NCBI RefSeq assembly: GCF_000577275.2
Contig: NZ_HG916852.1
Location: forward strand, 2,731,001 to 2,795,000
From: Rhizobium favelukesii
GTDB lineage: Bacteria; Pseudomonadota; Alphaproteobacteria; Rhizobiales; Rhizobiaceae
Direction of reading: 5' to 3'
Length of the DNA stretch: 64,000 nt
Of the stretch, positions 58,038 through 64,000 are shown piece after piece; the first letter of the stretch is position 1; each line of letters starts with the position of its first letter. The notes beneath the pieces were generated by a model. It worked only from the letters and a program-made list of their open reading frames with translations, was not told the origin of the DNA and did not search any database. The translations under genes were made by a program, and so were the position numbers.

Positions 58038-59063
58038 ATGAACATACGGATGGCTTTGTTGACCTCCGCCGCAGCGTTTGCTGCTGCGTCTACGCCGGTC
58101 TTTGCTGCGGACGCAATCGTCGCAGCTGAACCCGAGCCGGTTGAATACGTCCGCGTCTGCGACGCGTACGGCACAGGCTACTTCTACATCCCGGGCACCG
58201 AAACCTGCCTCAAGGTCAATGGTTACATTCGTTTCCAGGTTGACGGCGGCCCGGATGAGAAGGGTACGTCGGACTGGAACGCCTTCACACGCGCCCAGGT
58301 TCAGTTCACGGCCAAGAGCGACACGGAATATGGTCCGCTGACCGGCGTGATCGTTTTCCGTAACAACGGCGACAACGCTTCGACCAGCACCATTTTGGAC
58401 TCGGCATACATTGATATCGCCGGTTTGCGCGCTGGTCTGTTCTACAGCTGGTGGGATGACGACCTTTCAGGCGAGCCAGACGTCCTGTCCAGCTTCGAGA
58501 CGCTGCACAACTCCATTCGCTACCAGTACGAGAACGGCGATTTCTACGCCGGTATCAGCGTAGACGAGCTTGAAGACGGCTATTACAAGACTGGCGAAAA
58601 CCCGAACAACGTCGGCGTTGCCTTCGGCATCGGCGGCAAGGCTGGCGCGATCAGCTACCAGGTTATCGGCGGTTACGACACCGACAACGAAGAAGGTGCT
58701 GTGCGCGGCATGCTTTTCGCTGATATCGGCCCGGGCACGCTCGGCCTGGCAGCTGTCTATGCGTCTGGCCCGAACTCCTACTACTCTCAGTCGGAATGGA
58801 CGGTTGCCGCCGAATACGCGATCAAGGCTACCGACAAGTGGACGATTACCCCGATCGCCCAGTACTTCGGTAACTATGTGCCTGATCTGAACACCTTCCA
58901 CGGCGACTCCTTCGACGGTCTGGGCGATGCATGGAAGGTCGGCATCACCGTCGACTATCAGATTGCCGACAATCTCTACGCCAAGGCAACGGTCGACTAC
59001 ACAGACCCGGACGACGCCGACGAAGTGACCAAGGGCTTCTTCCGCCTGCAGCGCGCGTTCTAA
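58038..59063 (+). CDS. Outer-membrane porin, Porin_2 family
   Basis: 341 residues with signal peptide (ALLTSAAAFAAASTPVFA). The mature N-terminus has VRVCDAYGTGYFYIPGTETC and LKVNGYIRFQV, the invariant disulfide loop of Rhizobiales porins, followed by alternating beta-strands and a C-terminal aromatic strand FFRLQRAF for BAM recognition. It forms general diffusion pores. The gene has weaker GC bias in its codon choice at highly used codons, as expected for a highly expressed protein. Confidence 0.93.
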   Translation: MNIRMALLTSAAAFAAASTPVFAADAIVAAEPEPVEYVRVCDAYGTGYFYIPGTETCLKVNGYIRFQVDGGPDEKGTSDWNAFTRAQVQFTAKSDTEYGPLTGVIVFRNNGDNASTSTILDSAYIDIAGLRAGLFYSWWDDDLSGEPDVLSSFETLHNSIRYQYENGDFYAGISVDELEDGYYKTGENPNNVGVAFGIGGKAGAISYQVIGGYDTDNEEGAVRGMLFADIGPGTLGLAAVYASGPNSYYSQSEWTVAAEYAIKATDKWTITPIAQYFGNYVPDLNTFHGDSFDGLGDAWKVGITVDYQIADNLYAKATVDYTDPDDADEVTKGFFRLQRAF

Positions 59064-59074
59064 TTCGAAATCCC

Positions 59075-59100
59075 GGCGCCCTGGATCCACCTTGGGCGCC
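59075..59100 (+). terminator. Hairpin after the porin gene
   Basis: GGCGCCC and GGGCGCC pair around a 12-base loop 12 bp after the stop. No T-run follows. Confidence 0.55.
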
Positions 59101-59303
59101 GCCCAGTATTGCGTTTTCTGATCCGTTTGACCTCCGATCAGTTACGGGGACTGGTCCGGTTTCCCTGCCGGACCGTCCTTGCTTTTCCTCCCAAGCATGC
59201 CACGCTTCCGCAGCAAGATATCTCGATCAATCAGATGCCATGGGGCAGAACGGTTCCGATATCGAACAACGCTGCTTCAACTCGCCACCGGTGGCGCGCC
59301 ACA

Positions 59304-59684
59304 CTAACCCGAAAACTCCTCGATAGAGTCCACCCGATCGGGATAGAAGGCGAGATGCTCCTTGATCTCGCTGACCGCGGCATACGGATCTTCATAGGTC
59401 CAGATCGCGTTCCCCGCAGTGTCACCACCCGAAACGATGTTGAAATACGAGGCCTCCCCCTTATAGGGGCAAGAGGTATGGTGGTCACTTCGGGTCAGGA
59501 GCGCCATGTTGACATCAGCGCGCGGTATGTATTGCACGGCGGGATAGGACGCTTCCTTCAGCGTCAACGCGTTGCGACTGTCGGCAATGACCTGACCGCC
59601 GAGCTTTACGACGACGCGCGCCGGATTGGGCCTGACGGTGATTGGATGATCGGGACCAGGTATCTTCATCGGTTGTGCAGACAT
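59304..59684 (-). CDS. DUF427 family protein
   Basis: 126 residues from ATG 59684 (AAGGAG 6 bases upstream). HPITVRPNPARVVVKLGGQV, IPRADVNMALLTRSDHHTSC and PYKGEASYFNI with IWTYEDPYAAVSEI are the DUF427 pattern. A small single-domain cytoplasmic protein; function not established. Confidence 0.9.
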   Translation of the reverse strand: MSAQPMKIPGPDHPITVRPNPARVVVKLGGQVIADSRNALTLKEASYPAVQYIPRADVNMALLTRSDHHTSCPYKGEASYFNIVSGGDTAGNAIWTYEDPYAAVSEIKEHLAFYPDRVDSIEEFSG

Positions 59685-59820
59685 CGACAGCTCCTTTCGG
59701 CCAGACATCAGATATAGGGACCGACGTGGCGAATTTCATGGGCCGGTCGGACGAACGGAATCGCGCTGGCTTCATACGCGTGGCGAACCTGCGCGCATCG
59801 TATTGTGCCTTGGCCGCGTT

Positions 59821-60708
59821 CTACCTCGCCATTGTCGCCCGTCGCTGAAGCGCCCCGAGCCCCAGGACAGCCGCCAACACGCACCCGACGCCGCCGATCT
59901 GGTATTTGGACAGCGGTTCACCGAGGATCCCGAAGGCCAGCAACAGCGCTGAGACCGGTGCGACTGCTGTGAAGAGCGACGCCTCAACACCACTCACACG
60001 CTCCGCCCCCGCATACCAGAGAATGAAGCCGGCAACAGTCGGCACGAGTGCGTAGTAAATCACCGCCGACATTGCACTTGCAGGCAACGCGCTCGGCACG
60101 CCCTCCACCACGAGGGCCGCGACCATGGCGACAATGAAGCCGATCCCCGTCATCAATGCGGATTGCGTCAGCGCCGGGATCGGTGAACTGAGGTTCTTGT
60201 TCAGGAGTATGAACAGGCTTTCGCAGATCACGGCTCCGAAAACCAGCGCGTTGCCAAGGAGGGATCCACTCCCTGCGTCGGGCGAAAGAGCAATGAAGAG
60301 AACACCGGCTGCCGCCAGCGCGATCGCCAATACCATCGATGAATGTGGTCGCTCGCCCAAAACCGCGACGGAAAGCGCCCCGGCGACGACCGGCAGCGTT
60401 CCAATGATGACGCCCGCGTCGGCGGCGGTCGTCAGCCTCAGGCCCGAGATCAGCAAGGTTGTGTAGCCAACGCTACCGGCACCAGCCTGAACGACGAGGA
60501 TGATCCAGTCGCGAGGCGGCAAGCCTGGCAAGCGCGTCCGGGTCATCCACATCAACAGCACGAAGAACGGGAAGGCCGTGGCGAAGCGCAGAGCTGTTGC
60601 CGTGAGTGGCGGCATGCCTGACGCAATGACCCGGCTTGCGATGACCGTGCTGCCGACTGTGATCATCGCCAGGGTCAGATAGAGGTAACCTTGCAAATGT
60701 CGCTGCAT
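59821..60708 (-). CDS. EamA-family (DMT) transporter
   Basis: 295 residues, ten helices (LYLTLAMITVGSTVIASRVI at the start, DAGVIIGTLPVVAGALSVAV, LFTAVAPVSALLLAFGILGE). It has low similarity to the DMT transporter at 53039. It lies 70 bp downstream of the AraC-type gene on the same strand, so it may be its regulatory target. Substrate unknown. Confidence 0.85.
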   Translation of the reverse strand: MQRHLQGYLYLTLAMITVGSTVIASRVIASGMPPLTATALRFATAFPFFVLLMWMTRTRLPGLPPRDWIILVVQAGAGSVGYTTLLISGLRLTTAADAGVIIGTLPVVAGALSVAVLGERPHSSMVLAIALAAAGVLFIALSPDAGSGSLLGNALVFGAVICESLFILLNKNLSSPIPALTQSALMTGIGFIVAMVAALVVEGVPSALPASAMSAVIYYALVPTVAGFILWYAGAERVSGVEASLFTAVAPVSALLLAFGILGEPLSKYQIGGVGCVLAAVLGLGALQRRATMAR

Positions 60709-60777
60709 CGTCTTCTCCTGTTTGCGCAGAAGAAAGACGAAAACCGCACGGCGATCTTGTATGAAATTGCAGCGCAG

Positions 60778-61578
60778 TCAGGCGACCGCATTCGCATAGG
60801 CGCGCGGGGACACGCCGTACTTGCGCACAAACACCCGCGTCATATGGCTTTGGTCGACGAAGCCGCTGGCCACGGCAGCCTCAGCCAAGGGCGCGCCGCC
60901 GGCAATCAGGTGTCGGGCAAGATGGATGCGGCGCTGGACCAAATAAGCGTGTGGTGTCATGCCGGTCGCCTTGGCAAAACCGCGCAACACCTGAAATCGG
61001 CTGAGCCGGCTTGCGCAGGCGAGATCGGACAGCGAGATTGCGACCGTCGGATCGCAGTCGATCATCTCCTGCGCGGTCCGGATGGAGTGAGGCGCAGCCT
61101 GCCGTTCATCCGGCACGACCTTTGCAACGACACGGGCGACGAGTTCAAGAAGGACTTCCTCAAGCTGCAGTCGATGCCCTCCTGCGCTGGTCACCAGCGC
61201 AAAGGCTGCCTCGAAGCACGCCGCAATCGCCTTGTCATGCAGTACCGGATGCGAAATCTCGACAGCCGATCGCCGCCCCTGCGTGATCTCGCAGACATTG
61301 GCAGCGATCATATCGGGATTGAAGTAGAGGATCCGCCACGATCTGCCCCCACCAATCGGCATGCCATCATGCACTTCGTTCGGATTGACCGTGATGATAT
61401 CGCCGGCACCCGCCTCAACCATCCCTCGGCCGCTCAGGGACTTTTGCGCACCTGACGAAACCAGCCCGATGCCGAACTGCTCATGCGTATGGCGCGCAAA
61501 GCTTTGGTTGCTATCCGCAGCCACGGCCTCGATGCCGGGAACGACCGACCTGAACATGCGAAATTGACTGCGAGCCAT
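60778..61578 (-). CDS. AraC-family transcriptional regulator
   Basis: 266 residues. N-terminal cupin-like sensor (RHTHEQFGIGLVSSGAQKSL, DIITVNPNEVHDGMPIGGGR). Two C-terminal HTH motifs: ISLSDLACASRLSRFQVLRG and AEAAVASGFVDQSHMTRVFV with the ending KYGVSPRAYA. It likely regulates the EamA gene downstream, a common pairing. Confidence 0.9.
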   Translation of the reverse strand: MARSQFRMFRSVVPGIEAVAADSNQSFARHTHEQFGIGLVSSGAQKSLSGRGMVEAGAGDIITVNPNEVHDGMPIGGGRSWRILYFNPDMIAANVCEITQGRRSAVEISHPVLHDKAIAACFEAAFALVTSAGGHRLQLEEVLLELVARVVAKVVPDERQAAPHSIRTAQEMIDCDPTVAISLSDLACASRLSRFQVLRGFAKATGMTPHAYLVQRRIHLARHLIAGGAPLAEAAVASGFVDQSHMTRVFVRKYGVSPRAYANAVA

Positions 61579-61696
61579 GTCTGCGCTTCCGAGGTAACAA
61601 CGCATAGTGCCAGCACAAGCCACTGAAAACAACGGTGAGCGAAATCGGTCGATGCAGCGATCCCGTCAAGGCTTCAAAACTGGTCAGCCTGACCAC

Positions 61697-61858
61697 TCAA
61701 TGGATCGTTTCGCGAACATCGTCGTCGGCAAGAATCGCAAAGACGTCCTCAAGCGCGGCGACCAGGATGTCGGTGAGCTCGTCGCCGCGGCTCTCGACAA
61801 AGGCCGCCTTGGTTGCCTCATCCTGCAATTCGAAGAAGCGCTCGATCTCGTTCGACAT
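61697..61858 (-). CDS. Small acidic conserved protein (53 aa)
   Basis: MSNEIERFFELQDEATKAAF then VESRGDELTDILVAALEDVF and a short acidic end. AAAGGA lies about 9 bases upstream of the ATG. Strongly acidic helices without a Cys or known motif. It is missed by length cut-offs, but start, ribosome site and composition support a real gene. Confidence 0.6.
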   Translation of the reverse strand: MSNEIERFFELQDEATKAAFVESRGDELTDILVAALEDVFAILADDDVRETIH

Positions 61859-61938
61859 CTCATTGTCCTTTCACGCGCCACCGACATGTGGCGATGGGAC
61901 AAAGCTATCCCGGCAGTCTTGTGCCGAACTGGCGACAA

Positions 61939-63126
61939 CTAGTCCATCGGGAAACGGCGGCTGGCCCATTCGCTTCTCGGAACAGGATTGCCGACAGCAA
62001 GGCCGAACGATTTGACCTTCGTTGCTCCATCGTCCACCTCGCAACGGAAGCTGACATCATACCAGCGCCCCGCAGCCCGGAACGCGCCCCGCTTTACCTG
62101 AAGAACCGTTCCCTTTGAAAGACGGTAGGACGGCAAGAGTTCCGGCCGATACGATGGAGCCCCATGCATCAACTGCTGTCGAAGCTCACTGCCGCAGAGC
62201 TGATCCACCCGTGCGCCACGCGGCAAATCACCCATTGCGGTTCGCGCTACCGGGTCGTTGGTCATATTTTGCGAGAACAATGTCTTCGCCTCGGTCAGTT
62301 CGAGCGGCTTGTCCGCCGCGGCAGTGGCCGTCGCATCGGGTTTTGCTGCAGCGGGCGGCTTTCCCTGCTCGAAACTCGTCTTGGCGTCGCTTGCAGTTCC
62401 GGCGGCGGGGCCATTTTTCTCGGCATGGTTCTCCGCGAGGTCCACCTGCGGGAGTTCGACATCCTCAGGAACCGGATTGGCTGGCGGCTCCTCGCTTTCG
62501 GGTGCCTTGGCTGCTTGCGCAGTTTCCTCTGGCTTCGTTTGATCCTTAAGGGGTTCCGGCTTGGGCTCAGCTGAAGGAGGCGCCACATCTGGCTTCACGC
62601 CCGCGACGGACGCATCTCCCTCATTGGATTTTTCTGGTCCGGTATCCTTGTCGCCAAATTCGACCACCGGTCGCAGCACCGACAGGGGTTGCGACTTGCC
62701 GGCCTGCTCCTTGGACTGGGCATTTTCTGCAGCCGCCGCTTCCGGCGGTTTTTCCGGTGGCTTCTCTTCCGGTGCCTTTGCCTCCTGCAACGGGGGTGGC
62801 GGCGGAGGCGGCGGCGGTTGCTCGGCCTTTGCCTCCTTCGGCGGCTCCGCAGGCGTCTCGGCCGGCTTTTCTTCGGCCTTCTTCTCCTCCGGTTTCGGCT
62901 CCTCGGGCTTGGGCTCTTCCGGCATCTTCAGCTCCGGCGGCTTTTCCTCGGGCTTCTTTTCCTCCGGCGGCGGCACGAGGTCGACGCTGACGGTTTCCTC
63001 CTCCGGGTGGGGAGCAGGCACGGGCAGCTTCACGAGAAAGAAGGCGACGACGGCAAGGTGCAACAGCACGGAGGCAAAGATGCCCCAGCCGAACGCTCCC
63101 CATTTTTTTGCCGAAACCTGCTGCAT
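61939..63126 (-). CDS. DUF930-domain protein with TonB-like N-terminus
   Basis: 395 residues. One membrane helix near the N-terminus (WGIFASVLLHLAVVAFFLVK), then a long Pro/Glu/Lys-rich region (about residues 50-250), as in TonB, which would span the periplasm. The C-terminal DUF930 domain is compact: DLPRGARVDQLCGSELRQQL, SKGTVLQVKRGAFRAAGRWY and FRCEVDDGATKVKSFGLAVG. The two cysteines probably pair. The family is found in Rhizobiales; function unknown. It lies next to GYD and rpoD genes without evident operon. Confidence 0.82.
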   Translation of the reverse strand: MQQVSAKKWGAFGWGIFASVLLHLAVVAFFLVKLPVPAPHPEEETVSVDLVPPPEEKKPEEKPPELKMPEEPKPEEPKPEEKKAEEKPAETPAEPPKEAKAEQPPPPPPPPPLQEAKAPEEKPPEKPPEAAAAENAQSKEQAGKSQPLSVLRPVVEFGDKDTGPEKSNEGDASVAGVKPDVAPPSAEPKPEPLKDQTKPEETAQAAKAPESEEPPANPVPEDVELPQVDLAENHAEKNGPAAGTASDAKTSFEQGKPPAAAKPDATATAAADKPLELTEAKTLFSQNMTNDPVARTAMGDLPRGARVDQLCGSELRQQLMHGAPSYRPELLPSYRLSKGTVLQVKRGAFRAAGRWYDVSFRCEVDDGATKVKSFGLAVGNPVPRSEWASRRFPMD

Positions 63127-63284
63127 GCCTACGAACGATGCCCTACGCCACGCTACCGATGTGGCCTTTTAAGAAGGCATCATCAAGCCATAAAACAAAA
63201 AAGCCTCGCGCTCCACGGACGCAATGCGTCGGCGCAGGACACGATCCACATATTTGCCAGCAGCAGGCCCGGCAGCCCGACAAA

Positions 63285-63578
63285 TCAGCCCAGCGAACCT
63301 ATGATCTCGCGATAGGCGGCCTCCGGAAATGCCTTCAATGTCCGCGTGCGCACATTGCCAGCCATTCCAAGAGACAGGTTGAAACGGGCCATCACGGCAT
63401 CGTCAGGTGCCTCGCATACGGCGACAAGGTCATGATCGCCCATCGTCAGGAAGAAATTTTGGAAGGAGCCGCCCATGTCGCCAAGCAGCTTCTTTGCCGC
63501 GTCCAGGCGCTTTGTCGAGTCGCGAACGTTGCGAATGCCCTGATCCGTCCAATTGATAAGCACGATGTAAGTGGTCAT
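63285..63578 (-). CDS. GYD-domain protein
   Basis: 97 residues from ATG 63578 (GGAGGTGTGCA leader). MTTYIVLINWTDQGIRNVRD then GDMGGSFQNFFLTMGDHDLV matches GYD with the family core (GDHDLVAVCEAPDDAVMARF, MAGNVRTRTLKAFPE). Small dimeric ferredoxin-like protein; function unknown. Confidence 0.9.
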   Translation of the reverse strand: MTTYIVLINWTDQGIRNVRDSTKRLDAAKKLLGDMGGSFQNFFLTMGDHDLVAVCEAPDDAVMARFNLSLGMAGNVRTRTLKAFPEAAYREIIGSLG

Positions 63579-63731
63579 TGCACACCTCCCAACGGAGGGT
63601 CTTGGCCCACGCAACAGGCTATGGCGACCTCGCTCATGCGCTGTGGTCGGTCCCTTCCCCCGTGGGGTGTACCTTACTCCTGTCCCCGTTCGACAACAAG
63701 AAACACCACGGCCCGCAGATGCGCGCCGAAA

Positions 63732-63760
63732 GCAAAGAGCCGGGCACACGGCCCGGCTCT
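63732..63760 (-). terminator. Terminator of rpoD
   Basis: AAAGAGCCGGGC and GCCCGGCTCTTT form a perfect 12-bp stem around a 5-base loop, 27 bp beyond the rpoD stop. On the minus strand it is followed by TGCTTTCGG. Confidence 0.85.
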
Positions 63761-63786
63761 TTGATGCGTTTAGCGACGACCAAATC

Positions 63787-64000
63787 CTAACTGTCCAGGA
63801 AGCTGCGGAGCTTTCTGGAGCGGCTCGGATGCTTCAGCTTGCGCAGCGCCTTTGCTTCGATCTGACGGATACGCTCGCGGGTGACCGAGAACTGCTGGCC
63901 GACTTCTTCGAGCGTGTGGTCGGTATTCATGCCGATGCCGAAACGCATACGCAGAACGCGTTCTTCGCGCGGTGTCAGTGATGCCAGAACGCGGGTCGTC
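63787..64000 (-). CDS. rpoD: RNA polymerase sigma-70 factor RpoD, C-terminus (partial)
   Basis: The last 71 codons run off the right edge. They read [40 protein letters not shown] and [20 protein letters not shown] with the ending SFLDS, which is region 4.2 of the housekeeping sigma factor, including the recognition helix [16 protein letters not shown] that reads the -35 element. The ending [11 protein letters not shown] is typical of primary sigma factors. Confidence 0.95.
   Translation of the reverse strand, partial: TTRVLASLTPREERVLRMRFGIGMNTDHTLEEVGQQFSVTRERIRQIEAKALRKLKHPSRSRKLRSFLDS

Overview
The window looks like chromosomal DNA of a Rhizobiaceae member (Rhizobium/Ensifer/Agrobacterium-like alphaproteobacterium). 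The evidence is high GC, a complete thuR-thuEFGKAB locus, an FnrN-type regulator with consensus anaeroboxes, a Porin_2-type outer-membrane porin, a DUF930 protein, and an rpoD 3' end at the right edge. I worked from translations and by eye only; family names rest on recognised motifs, not on database searches.

Layout. 0-11.4 kb: a sugar (probably amino-sugar) ABC transporter diverges from a BadF/BadG-type sugar kinase, a GntR regulator and a PP2C-like phosphatase; then metH with a 20-bp palindrome in its promoter, an AGE-family epimerase and an alditol-oxidase-like flavoprotein. 11.4-13.7 kb: small conserved proteins and a SIMPL-domain protein. 13.8-22.4 kb: a tRNA-Ile2(CAU) gene followed by a decayed mobilizable element holding an oriT-like site with a TATCCTGC nic motif, mobC, a truncated relaxase fused by deletion to the catalytic half of a tyrosine integrase, and frameshifted parA, WGR, HU, ardC and other genes; DUF736 and DUF3991/TOPRIM genes still look intact. 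22.4-27.6 kb: a Cys-repeat secreted protein and an RND efflux pump with its adaptor. 27.6-34.3 kb: an NHEJ locus (ku convergent with a ku-ligD pair) flanked by remnants of topoisomerase IB and small proteins. 34.3-41.9 kb: thuR divergent from thuEFGKAB, with a 17-bp operator-like repeat in front of each side.

41.9-51.2 kb: an aminotransferase, fnrN, a remnant of the 3' end of hemN between two anaeroboxes, then gbsR/marR-cydDCABX, a bd-type quinol oxidase with its assembly transporter and the 36-aa CydX. This is a coherent microaerobic respiration block: FnrN probably reads oxygen, and an 18-bp palindrome in front of the GbsR-type gene suggests local control. 51.2-64 kb: ordinary housekeeping and small conserved genes (free methionine sulfoxide reductase, NUDIX, two DMT transporters, YjbQ, DUF1428, VOC, LysR, porin, DUF427, AraC, DUF930, GYD), ending in the truncated rpoD.

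The most distinctive feature is the concentration of indels in 13.9-22 kb and 27.9-34 kb while all long genes elsewhere are open. I see no unambiguous novel system; the best leads are the relic mobilizable element and the regulatory palindromes at cyd, metH and thu.
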